From assembly GCA_035582835.1 (NCBI GenBank), contig JAYKAV010002419.1, forward strand, positions 192,323-256,322: a stretch of 64,000 bases of DNA. Direction: 5' to 3'. This DNA is from Phoebastria nigripes (taxonomy: Eukaryota > Chordata > Aves > Procellariiformes > Diomedeidae). This document shows positions 13,011 through 24,339 of the stretch, in pieces. The first letter of the stretch is position 1, and the number at the start of each line of letters is the position of its first letter. Position numbers and translations under genes: made by a program. The notes under the pieces are model-generated. The model was not told the DNA's origin. It ran no database searches and was given only the letters and a program-made list of their open reading frames with translations.

Positions 13011-16000
13011 TTTTAAAACCCAAATTAGTCAGCAGGACATAAAGAAGCCCAGATCAAGCAAAAGTCTTAACTTCCAACCATGCTGAAATGAAGAAAACGA
13101 GACTCCAGGTCTCATCCTGAATCTTGTCCCCATCTTCCATGGAAACGAAAAACATTCAATTTTTGGCATAATTGGCCAACCTGGTATTTGCAGTGCTTCT
13201 AATTTTTCTATTAAAAGCAATGCTAGTCTGAACGGTAATCCATGAAAAATACCACCTTTTTGCTTTTTTCAGAGATTGTCTGGTCAGGAGGGGGGTCAAA
13301 ACAACAGTCTGCAGCAAGTCATATGTCTCCACGTTAATCCACACAAGGAAGTGTCTGTTTCACTTATTTCCAAATGAGGAATGTTTTCTTTAGAGAGGTA
13401 GCAAATTGATTTTCCCCACATGGAGCATGGGATATCTCATTTCCAAAACAAAACTTTCAGAAATGGCTACACAAGTCCGCTCTTTCTCCGTGTGGGTTAG
13501 AAAGCAGCGTGGATCCTTAGTGTTCCCTGCAAGATTGTTTGCTGCTGTACTCTGGAGTTTCCAGGTCAGGTCTGGCATGTTCAGTTATAAAGAAAGGAAT
13601 AAACAAGTGTTTGCATTTAGAAAAAGTCTAGTAAAAATAGTTTTAATATTAAAATTTTTTTATGTGCTGCTTGAGTAGGCAAGAGGTGTGTGTTTGTGGA
13701 GAGGCTATGTAACCTCCAGAGCAAAATGAGAGCTTTAGTTGTTGGTAGGTGCTCATCACTGACTTCCATAGGTGTACTTAGGATCCTGTAGAGAGTTTCC
13801 CCAAATTCAGTTGATACTGTTGTTTCCTAAACAAAGGTCTGTTTTTTTTCATATAGTCTGATCTTTTGCTTTATTTTCCGGCCACTTTAATTTCTGACCC
13901 TTTGATGCAATACTAGGTTGGTTGCAACTTACTTCTCTTCACCAGCTCTGCTCAGTGTGGCTGGGCGATAAATGCCCCAGGCCCTCCTTCTCGGACCCTG
14001 TTTCCAGGAGGCAGAAGCTTTTACATAAACTTTGAGGGGTGAAAGGAAGATAAATGGAATGTAAGATCCTGAACTCAGGATGCAGAAAAGGGAATGAAGT
14101 GCAGGAGAGAAAACAAAGAGGTGGAGGCAACGAGGAAATCAAGGAAGCAGCTGGGACTCCAGAACAGTACANGAGATTAACTAACCTTTGAACAGTTTTT
14201 GAGACCGTGCTTAAATATAGCAATATGCTTTTCTTAACTTTCAGATATTGCAGAATGCCAGAAGCCCCCTAGAGGGGTAAGTGTTAAAACCATTAAAACT
14301 GTTAACTTTCTATTCATTACATTTTAAAAGGTGCAACATGTAAGCATGTTTTTCAGCCAAGAGCTAACTTTTGCCAGGCTGCTTTAGGGGTGTCCTCAGC
14401 AACCAGCTATTTGCCACCTGCCAGCAGGCATGGTCAGTTCATGGATTTTCTGGAGATCTGGGACCATTCTTCTCACCTTGACTTTGATGGCCAGGCATCT
14501 CCGTATGCCACCTCCAGCTTCTGTTTGGCACCTGAATCACGAATAGCTCTGTGATCTGACACATCCTGCCATTTCCACCTGCCTAAGAGGGAAAGTCTCC
14601 TAGTCTGTTCTGTATCTACTGACGGTTTTGCAGCGTAGGGCCAAGCATTCTGGTATGGCAGCTTTTGTGCGTGTGTGTGAAAACTGGAAGATGTATGAAG
14701 GACTGGCACAGTGCACTGTGAGGAGACGTTCTGTGAGGTGTCCTACAGGGAGGAGAGACTGTTGATGCATTTAGCAGGTGTGCTGCAGCTTGTTTCATGC
14801 GAGCACGCTTCTCTTCTGAACCCAGCACCACAGTACATCCCTGTTTATTAACTTCTTGCACCTTCTGGTGCTCCACCTTAATCCCAGCTTTGTCATTACC
14901 TCCCTCTGGTGCACTCCCACCTCTCATGTTTAGAGCTCACCTGACTGCGTAAGCCCACCCTAAGTGTAGACCCAGATCTTCCACTGGCCCTTCTTTGCTG
15001 ATGGCCCTGGACATTTTTACAAGCTCAGTTGGTTTTTTTGTGTTGTCATACTCTTGCAGTTGGCAAAAATGCTGCTGTTCCTTCCTTTTCCTTCATTTTT
15101 CCACAGGACAGAAACATGGTCACAAAAACAACAGGCAGCCAGAATCTGATTGGCAGTGTAAGTTGTAAGTGCATTAGCAATGCTGAGCAGCTATCCCAGT
15201 ACATTTCTGAGCGAAATACAGCAATGGCCGTCCTTCCCTTTTCTTTTCCTTTTTTCTTTTTTTCTTCCACTTTTGAAGTGTTTCTGAGAAACTGGAGTAC
15301 CAGCAAGCCAGAATCAAAAGTCATACCAGGAAATAGTTATGCAGATCAGAGAGGCCTGGAAAAGGCAAGAACTTTGATCATGGGCATTACAATTGCTTAG
15401 ATGTTCTCTGGAGTAAGTAATGTGGAGCGAGCAAGAAAAAGGTACGTGTTTTAGGCATGAGTACAGTACTGTTTACTTACATGGTTTGTTGAGCAGCCAA
15501 CAAGGTCCGAGGTTATTTTGGACTCGGCATGAGTAAGTGATCCAGGTATGACAAATGAGGTAATGCATTCCAGGCTCATTAAAAACTCTTGGCTACACCA
15601 CTGATTTTGACAAAGTGCCAACATAGCTTGACCTCAGCTGTGTGAAGGCCACTATTTTTTTTAACACCCTCCCTATAACAACACATCCCTTACATCAGCC
15701 AAAATATGTGCATCTAGAGAACAGTGTTACAGGGAGGGTTGAACTCATTGGACTTCCAATGATAATCAGACTCCTAAAAAAGGGGTAATTCTACTGTAAC
15801 TAACCTGCTAAAGTCAGGTACCCCAAAGCCACAGCCATTGTCTCTTGACTTATTTGTGCACGTAGGGGTGGCCATGTGTACATAGTACATTGCATTCTCA
15901 GCATGCACATGGCTCAAGCGAGGCTGACTTGATAACAGGGAGATGGTAAGTCCAGCGATCACTTCCCCTTCTTGGGGATGCAGGTAAAGAAGGTGGCTGG

Positions 16001-19000
16001 TGAAGGTGCTGTCTTCTTGTGGCAGCCTATGCTTTTCCACCATATGTAGTGTTTAACCATGGCTGACCTTGGCAGCTCCCATTCTTGGGTACTTCTCTTT
16101 CCCCTGTGTAGAACTTGCCATCCTCGGGTTTAACCCAGAGCTGGGAGTTGTACTAGGCGGCAAGGCTTGGAAATGCTCGTTTCCTGTGTCCTGCTGAGCA
16201 GACAGCGTCCCTGAAAGTTGAGCAGCTGAGGGTGGTAGTGGCAGGAGAGCAGTGGCCACAACCTTGTGAATTTTCTGAGCGGGTGGGCAGTGTAGCTGTC
16301 TCCTTCCTCGCCTTCTGGCCCTCTCCCGATTACCTATGATATCCTGATGCTTGCACAGGCTAATGAGAGTGCTGGAGGGGAAGATGTAATTTTTTAGCAA
16401 TGATGCTGTTTCGTGGCTTCATGAACAGAGAGGACCTCTAGCTTTGAGGAAACATCTAGCTGGTCTGAGCAGTATTAACCCTAAGCTCCTTTCTTTTCTG
16501 TGTGGCTCTCTTGCTTTGTCGGTCAGAGCCTGCTACTGAATTTATCTCCAACACCTGGTCTTTAATTCTCTGCTGCAGGTGCCTCTGGATTGGCCTTGTT
16601 TGATTATGGTGGTCTGTAGGCAGCTCACAAGAACAGGCTTTGGGCTTTGGGATCACCAGGTCAGCTTCTTCCTGGGGTACATTTTAGTCAGCAAAGATTT
16701 GCCAGTCTACATCTACAGATAATCTAACTCCCTGTGCCGTGCATAACACAGGGTTTGCATTTAATCTCTCAGGTGTGTTGGTTTGTAATAAAAACATGTA
16801 GGACATTGCTGGTGTTTTGGCACTGCAGAGCTTAGCCACAGTTTGGGGAGGAGGAGGCAAGGTACAAGTTTCCATCTAGGAAGAAGAAAAGAGCGATTAA
16901 ATCTTAATTTCAGATTACTGAGGGCAGTTACATCAGCGACTAAATGCTTTTGGTGTTTTTAAAGGCAGGTGTGCATGTGAGTGAGGATTTGCACAGAGGA
17001 GGTAGCACTGGCAGCTTCTGCACCTCACCTTCCCTTTCACTCCCCACTCATGAAGACCATGGCTGCATGCTTCTCCTTTTGCTCTCCTGCAGGTAGAGAA
17101 GGAGTTTCTAGACAGCCCAAGGGGTGTTGGGAAGGAGCTCAGCATGGCTGTGGCTAGCAAAAGTTGTTTCCCCTACCCAAACCGAAAAAGCCGAGGGCAT
17201 TACTGCTTCCCTCCCTCTTGCCCCAGAGAGCGATCCACGTGCAGGGGAAGGAACAGCTCGGCAGGAGGATTGTGGCTGCCTCCTCCCGCACCCTACTGCC
17301 GTAGCACACCAGAGGCTGGCACAGCATGGGGCAGCCGGCCGTGGCCCAGGCAGGTGTGGGAAGTGTGTGATTCGAAATGAGACCTCTCCCGCGACACAGC
17401 GCAGGAGGAGCGGGCTGGGGGCACACCTCCCGCCTCTCCCCTCTCTGGCTCCCCGTCTCCCTCTCTCACTCCACTGGCACAGGCACAAGCTGTTCCCTCT
17501 TCTCTTTTCTCCTGCCCAGTTTCCTTGTGTCCCACTCAATCACAAGTTAACGTTGCATGGTCTTCCGAGAAATACTGATCCCTCATGTCGAACGGCAAGC
17601 AGCAATCTCTGTGTGATTTGCAGTGACTACCTGTTTCCAGACAACGCCCAGGACCCTTTCAAACATGGAGGGGAAGAAAACATTCCTGTCTCTGGGCAGA
17701 TTCCTATAAATAATTTTCTTTTCCCTGAGAATTCACAACCGAGATGGCAATAAAATGTATTCCAGAATGGGAAGAGTTGTTAAGATAGGGTTATCATCAT
17801 GGCTTGTGTAACTGTTGATATTCATGACATATCCATTTCACACACTTTCACTTAATCGGGAGCACAAGACTTTTACCACCAAGTAGTAGTCAGCTGAAAA
17901 ACAAAGTCCGCACCACATGCATACTAGTTAATAATCACACCTTTTGTTCTTTATGGTTACAAATGCTTGCGCTTGAATTAGATCGTTGTTCATCTTGGAT
18001 TCTTGCTTGATTCCTTGTGAAACCCCATGTTACAGCCTCAGCATCCTCTGCAGCAGTAGGCAGCGTTGCAAGCAGTGGTGGTTGCATTGCAGGGCCAGCT
18101 GGGTTGGTGGGCTCTGAGGGACAGGTTTGTTTAAATGACACCAGCTGGATCTGCTGCTCAGGGAAACCAGGAGGCAACGTGCTGATATAAAACTGGCATC
18201 CAAGGAGTGCTGAAATGGTCCCTCTGAACTCCTGTTGATGGGTAGAGGTAGCAGACACAATGGTGACATGTGTGGGAAAGATAACCAGCCCAAGGTGGGA
18301 AGCGTGTCCTCGTGCTCCTCCAGCTCTCCTAACAGGAGGAGCGTTAGCTCGTACTGTGTGCGTTTTGCAGCTGGCTGTGTTTTACCTGGTCATACCTGAA
18401 ATGTTTGCCAGGACTCAGCTGGTGAAGTGGCTTTCCCTGCTGGCTTCTAGACTGCTATTGCACCTACAGATTTTGCAGGGAAGATAATTTCTTGTGTGTT
18501 GCCATTTTCTAAATGAACTTGCCCTTTGTGATGACTAGCAAACTTGGGATGAGCTGTAATCTCAAGAAGAGGCTCCTTGAGTCAGCAAGGCACAGGCATG
18601 TGTGGGCTTCAAGTGGATGAACACCCTTTCACTTCCGGAGGTCTGAACTCAGAGGTTNGGGCCATTTGTATTGTACCGGGTGTACGACTGCTGACAGCCC
18701 TTCCATGCCTGCCTGCCTTGAACAGCAGCAGCTCTGCTCTCCTGGGGTGTTGCCACCTGCTGATTGCAGGCATGGGGGTGTTCTGGTTTGCATCCCAAAC
18801 CTCGAGCGTACAGGGCACCTATGCTATGCTAATATTGATCCTTTGAATCACACGTAAGTAGAGGCAAAAAAAGTTCCCAGCAGCCCACCAAGGGCCCCAG
18901 TAGACATTTCAGTAGCTGAGTTTTCCCCTCTTTCAGATACATCAGGAAGCAAAAAGAAAGAAAGGAAGGGAAAAAACACACAAATTGGCAAAAGCAGACA

Positions 19001-20405
19001 TGTTGTCAAATGCACAGGAAAGAAAGTATTTAAACTGGTAGTATGTCGTCTCTCTCATACCCCTGTTTCAGGCACTTAGACTAAAGAGGTAGCAAATAAA
19101 TGCAAACTTTTTTCTGTACTTACTCAGTTTTTAACTTTAATTTGCTTTGCTTATGTTCTCACCTTCTAGGAATGTACAAGTTATCAGGTCTCACTGCCAC
19201 AAATGCTTTCAGAAAATGGATTCGAAAGCCATATGCACAAACACGTGAAGAAATTGAATTGTTTCAGATATGCTCAGGTAGTCATGCCAGAAATTCCTCT
19301 CCACCAGAAAGCAGGAAAAAACCATGGGATATTCACTTAGTTGTCCAGCACATACTGAACATCCAATGTCATCAGGAAGACTGACTGGGACTAAGCCACA
19401 ACATGTTTGTAAAATTGCTTTAAAATAATTATGAATAACAAATTCAAGAAATCTTCAGTGTGCTCATGAATATGTCATAAATGAAACAAAAAATGAAAAA
19501 AATTATTCCTTCAGTCCTAGTCATATTTCCTAGCTCAAGAGAACAAAATGGATATAGCTGAAATATAAATAATCTTCGAATAATGCATTTATTTATAATG
19601 ATTTAGGGAGCAAATGTTAATGGCTTTGTTTCAAATGTGACTGGAACTATTTCAAATTTTTTCTTTTACAGAGTAGATACTAGAGGCAAGGGCCTTCTCT
19701 TCTGGTATTAATTCCTATTGCTGCTTTCTTGTTAATTGTGCGTCTGATCTGGAATGGCTTAAAATGATTTAAAGTCGTACAGTGCCGCGTGTGGGACAGT
19801 CCTCGTGTGTGCGGCAGACAGACCTTCCCGGCTGCAGCTCCTGAGCCACGGGGAGAATGCAAATACCCCATTTCATAGTGGGTTTGTGCCAGTTCTGCCG
19901 TGGAAGGCTCCAATTCAAACAGTGTTTATATGCAAGCTCAATATACCTGGAATTTAGGAACAAATGCCTTCTTGCTTTTAAAGCTTTTAGCAAAACATTA
20001 GGAGTGCTTTATAGTGTGATACAAAGTACAGTGCCAAAATTCAGGATAACAAGTATGTTTGGAAAACACTGAGCCTTGAACTAGTTTCTTTATTTATTAA
20101 AAAAAAAAAGAAAGAAAGAAAAAGTAATTCACATGCAAGTGTATTTGATCCTAGCTGAACCACATCTCCCTCTGGCCGTTGGTTGGACCAGGTCGGGGGA
20201 TCCATTCATTCGAAGGTTAACGTTTTAACGCGTGTGCCAGGGTGTAGTAAATTGAGGGAACATATCTATTTTCTTCAGTACCTTTTTAAAGAAGGTGCGA
20301 CTGCTGGGGCTAACCATGGTCAAGGATCTGTCCATCCCATCCAGGTTGCGTGCAAAAAAAAGCAGGCATCGGGAAGACATCAAAGGCGGAGGGATGAGCG
20401 GGGTT

Positions 20406-20413
20406 TATAAATA
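20406..20413 (+). promoter_or_regulatory. ARID5B: Candidate TATA box of an internal ARID5B promoter
   Basis: TATAAATA stands immediately before a GC-rich stretch (20420-20545) with several CpGs, about 280 bases before a start codon that splices in frame to the first common exon. Initiation would be expected near 20435-20440. Mammalian ARID5B is known to make a short isoform lacking about 243 N-terminal residues, which requires such an internal promoter. The placement is inference; no expression data can be seen here. Confidence 0.45.
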
Positions 20414-20436
20414 AGGCAGAGTGGCGTGGCCGGGGC

Positions 20437-20694
20437 TGGCAGTCTGGCAGCCAGCGCTGGAGTCCTCGGAGCTCATCCCACGCTCCCGCCGAGTCGCTCA
20501 TCTCTGTTTATATGAGTAATGGAGCGGCTGGGGGAGGGGATTTGTAAGCACGGAGCAAATACTCTTAGTGTTCATTTTGTGTAAGACTGACATCCACACC
20601 AAGTCGAGACTTCCAGCGACGTAGTGTGCAGTCACATGCTGTAGCATTCATGAGTACAGATATAAATCAGGCAGATGTTTGTCGACTGGAATGG
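20437..20694 (+). other. ARID5B: Candidate alternative first exon (short isoform), with leader
   Basis: The start is set about 30 bases after TATAAATA. The end is the ATGG|GTAATA junction at 20694/20695. The leader would carry upstream ATGs at 20512 (poor context, T at -3), 20519 (good context, G at -3 and +4) and 20650. None is in frame with the ATG at 20691 in the unspliced leader, so translation of the main frame would depend on leaky scanning or re-initiation. An alternative donor at 20544 would end the exon earlier. The 5' end is approximate. Confidence 0.4.
20691..20694 (+). CDS. ARID5B: ARID5B short-isoform start codon plus one base (candidate coding part of exon 1b)
   Basis: ATG followed by G and then the donor GTAATA. 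Splicing to 22185 gives Met-Ala-Pro-Asn-Leu-Lys-Gly, with the Ala codon split 1+2 exactly as the common exon needs. As I recall it, the human short isoform also starts with Met directly before this Ala, and its ~945 residues fit the 940 predicted here. Start context is strong (G at -3, G at +4). The short coding part means that only phase, context and this family knowledge support it. Confidence 0.45.
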
Positions 20695-22184
20695 GTAATA
20701 ATTTCTTTCTCTCTTTGTTTGATTTTGCATGTTAGCCTCAGATGACAATTTCAGAATTGCTTTCTGCAGTACTTTTCAGTAAGCAGAATGTGCTTCACTG
20801 GAGATAGATGGAGATATTTCTATAGGGAGATAAACATATTTTTATATAGACACAAATATGGACTTACACACATAAGCACATGCATATATATATATATATA
20901 TATTTACCATGTGCCAGTGCTGGGGGAAGAAAAAGGATGTGTCTTTTGGACTTTTGGTTTTAAACCCACGGCTTTTCTTTTTCTCTGAACAGACCAAATA
21001 TGACACTGTTACTCAAACTATAAAATCAAATTAGCACCCTTTATTGTGTTTGCAAACTAATTAAAATGTAAAATGTCCTGAAACCACTGGCTTACTGTGT
21101 GACAAATGTAAGATTAGAAACAATTAGAAGGCACTCAAGAGGTTTGTGGTGTTTAGATTTCTGACATTGTTCTAATCATCCCTTTAAGTAATGAAAACAA
21201 TGGTTACCTAGAAATTAAAGGTTTAAAGGAAATTATCTTCTTCGGTACAGTCATTAGTTAATGATTGTTTATCATTTTAAATGTTGCCATAGTAGTCGGA
21301 GGCTGATTTTTAAATCTGAAAGCAGGCAGGACACGTAATAACGAGCAAACATCTGCTTCATCTATTATTTCTATATGTGATCATAATTTATATTGTAATA
21401 CCACTATTGAAAGATGAGTCTGATATTTTTTATGATGATCCATATCCCATTCTACGTATGGCTCAGCACGGTTAGGATTTAGTCACTGTGTTATTTCAGA
21501 GCTGTTTTATCTTAAGAATTGGACAAAACTGAAAGTGATTCATGTTAATTTATATGTGTGGTATGTAACCCTTATGAAACAATCAATCACTTATTTCAGT
21601 ACTTGTCAACTTCCAAAACTAGTTGTTAAGGGTTTTTTTGATCCATTTCAGGACTCGGGGGTAATTTTTTTTTTTTTAACTTTTTTAGAAGAACTTTGAC
21701 AAGAATGACAGGATATATAAACATTTCTTGGAGCTGTAAGGAATTTCAATATTTCAGAACATTTCCAAAACCAGATGTTTCCCAAAGTTGGAAATAGTAG
21801 TTAGTACTCTTACTTGAAGATTAGAAATAATAAATGCAGCAGGCTGATTAATGCAAAGTTACATATTAATATTCTATTTTGTTCTTTTTTGTACCATGGA
21901 GAAATATTTGTGCTTTCTCTCCGAGTCCTTCGGAGACCAGTGTTTGACTTTATATTAATTAGTTATGTGAAAGTAGAATAGATTAGCCTTGGGGGATATT
22001 CTATAGAAACGTATAGTGTGTCAAGATGTAACCCATGGAGGATGGGAATCTCGTAATAAGCATTTACTGTAGACAGATGTGTACATTTCTGTGACTGATT
22101 GTAGTGGAATTATTTATTATGCTTTCAGCTGTTAAGAATCCAGTATAAGACAATGTGCTCAAATTGTTCTCCATTAATTTTCAG
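20695..22184 (+). other. ARID5B: Intron between the internal first exon and the first common exon
   Basis: AT-rich and without coding potential. It holds the (TA)10 run at 20884. From about 21000 onward it carries many homeodomain/POU-type words (for example CTAATTAAAA at 21057-21066) in complex, non-repetitive sequence. That texture is typical of conserved non-coding DNA around developmental regulators, but conservation cannot be shown from one sequence. The acceptor at its end is ATTAATTTTCAG. Confidence 0.6.
20884..20903 (+). repeat. (AT)10 dinucleotide microsatellite
   Basis: Perfect alternating A/T run of 20 bases read directly; likely length-variable between individuals. Confidence 0.9.
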
Positions 22185-22297
22185 CGCCAAATCTTAAAGG
22201 CAGACCTCGCAAAAAGAAGCCTTGCCCACAGAGAAGAGATTCATTAAATGGCATTAAGGATTCCAACAATAATTCTGAAAGCAAAGCTGTTGCCAAG
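22185..22297 (+). CDS. ARID5B: ARID5B coding exon (first common exon): basic linker
   Basis: The 113 bases begin with the last two bases of a split Ala codon and end in phase 0. They encode the start Pro-Asn-Leu-Lys-Gly, a very basic GRPRKKK stretch that looks like a nuclear localisation signal and an AT-hook-like GRP core, a PQRRDS segment, and a Ser/Asn-rich tail ending …KAVAK (residues 3-39 of the short form). The acceptor is TTTTCAG and the donor AAG|GTAAAT. In the known vertebrate protein this segment follows the N-terminal BAH-like region and precedes the ARID. Phase 1 entry is compatible with both the long-isoform upstream exon and the candidate internal exons. Confidence 0.95.
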
Positions 22298-24303
22298 GTA
22301 AATCATTTAATAATACTCTTTTCAGTACACTCTCCTTTTTTAGGTACAGCCCTGCCTTTGTTTCCCAGCATGTTGTTTCAAATTTAGAATGTAACTTATT
22401 TTCTTGGGGAGATAAATGTAATTTTTTCAATAGTTTTATTCTTCACTTTAATTCACGTGTGTGTTCAAAGTTACCAGCAACTATAATCACCTAACAACCT
22501 AATGCTATCAGCTTGTNGGTAACTGGTAGTGCTTAAGCTTTCTTGGCATGTAGTGTTAGTTTTCACATTCTGTGACACACAAACATAGTTTGTGACAGTA
22601 TCTTCGAATTAAAAATAAACCAGGGAGCAGCTCACCCTGTTACAATGTACTTCTAAATATAAGTTTGAAGATAAACAGACTATGAAACAAGAGCTGCTTC
22701 AGTAATGGTTTCTAAGAAGCGCACACAAGCGACATTACCCTGATGTTAAGATCTCAACTTTTTTTAAATTAGAAAAAAAAAGATAAAGGCAGAAATTCAG
22801 TACGAAGCTTAAAAAAAAATCTGGGCTGTTTCTTTAATACTTAGTGCTGAGCTGCGTGTTCCAGGGTTTGTTGAATAGTGCATGCTTTTACAGAGTCTTC
22901 TGTATGTGCTACAGTGCTTAGCCCATACTGCAAGTAAAAATTAGATCGTTGATTTGTGTTTATAGACTTAATCTTTTAGATATTTATGGGTTTGTGTCTT
23001 TTCCTTAAAATATTTAAAAATGGCATTTCTGTAGTGTAATTTACATACTATTTTCTATGTTGTCTGTGTGGTTTTAAATAGGAATTTGGTTTTTCTCTTT
23101 TAAAAAAAAGCAGCACAAATGGCTCCTCTCAAGATGATTTAATTTGAAACTGTAAGATGCAAAGACGGAAAATGACTTAGAGCAATACTTGTAGATTTTT
23201 ATCTGAGGCAGAACTTTGTCACTGTGATACTTTTGAACTAAACAGCTAAACAGGTTTGCATAGACTGAATTTTTAGGCCAACTCCTCCCGAATCCATTGT
23301 TTCAATAAATTAGATGGATGTGTATCTGAAAAACACTTCCATTGTTGTGACCATCTCTTTAGGAAATACAGTGAATCTATAGATCCATTTACGTTGGTAT
23401 TGTTGTATGCGGTGAATGTCCTGGGAGATTAGGAGGTTAAAGAGGTCAAGTGGAAGTGTTCTGCTCTCAGTTTCTCATAGGAAGGCAAATTAAATTCCAC
23501 CTCCTCCTCCTCCCTAGGAGTTCAGTTAAAATTGTGCCTTCTGTTGATGACGATAAAAGAGGCTGAAGTTCATGATGAAGTTCTGCCCTTAAGTCACTGT
23601 TTCTCTTCTTTTTTGTGCCCTATTGTGCTCAGTTAGAGTCTGTGCTATCGTATTAGACAGGCATGGTAAAAGGCGATGGAGCCTGGTGTGTTGAGTTGCG
23701 AGGTCCTGCCAGATACTATAGAATTTGCCTGAAATGTTTTTGCTCTGTGGAAGAATGTGCAAAATCCGCAGTGTGAAAATGTCTCAATTTGCCTCAGTTC
23801 CCCCTGCTCCCAAGCTGTTTTTCATGTTAAAATATTACCAGCAAACTGGAGCATGGCCCATATTGTCAAAGCACCCCGGACTGTAGTACGAGTAGTTCTG
23901 CCTCTTCAGCACCTGATATATAGGTATTAGATAATTAAAAACAACAGTAACACTTCATACCAAATTGTTTATCCTCTCTGTTTATATTTGGGTTCACCCT
24001 ACTAGTCAAATGGGAGGATATTTCAGATAAGAAGTAATTCCGCTTATTTGTCTAGTCATACTGTGCTCATCATTGTGCAGATATTAATAGCATTAATTAT
24101 CTTGGCCAGCTTAATTTCATTATAAATAATAGACATGCTCATGATATAATGTCCTTGCATGTAGTCACACTGACTTCACTGTGGCTCTTCACATCAATCT
24201 GTGTCTCAGGGCTGTGGATATACTTTACTAAGAGGGACAGTGAATCAGAAACCCTCTACAGCAGGTGTATTGCACTTTATACAGACCCTGCCTGTGGGTT
24301 TCT

Positions 24304-24339
24304 GGGGAAGGAGGGGAAGTATTTGGGGAAGGGGGGGGG
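24304..24339 (+). other. G-quadruplex-capable G-run cluster
   Basis: Four runs of at least four G lie within 36 bases: 24304-24307, 24313-24316, 24325-24328 and 24331-24339, with gaps of 5, 8 and 2 bases. One gap exceeds the usual 7-base limit, but the last run is long enough to give alternatives. Seen directly; folding is inference. Confidence 0.5.

Larger units (their letters stand above)
1..20405 (+). other. ARID5B: Intron of ARID5B upstream of the first common exon
   Basis: No coding exon is recognisable. I looked for the expected end of the upstream long-isoform exon (a phase-1 donor after a Cys-Asp-Glu-Phe type ending) and did not find it. Open frames here are short or GC-driven and resemble no known protein. 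The stretch holds eroded repeats (a MITE-like repeat near 2.7 kb, a CR1-like LINE piece at 12.3-13.0 kb), poly(A) runs near 8.0 and 10.4 kb, and GC-rich patches near 7.5, 11.7 and 17.3 kb. AT-rich, motif-dense stretches at 4.1-4.5 and 8.5-8.7 kb look like possible conserved non-coding DNA, but only alignment could show that. Confidence 0.75.

Noticed and set aside
17124..17753. 209-codon open frame on the + strand
   Set aside because: Lies in a GC-rich patch with competing open frames on both strands. The composition is low-information (Pro/Ser/Arg/Gly), it has no recognisable domain, and no splice or promoter context supports it.
20661..20668. TATAAATC as an alternative TATA box for the internal start
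   Set aside because: It would place initiation at or after the ATG at 20691, leaving no leader. TATAAATA at 20406 fits better.
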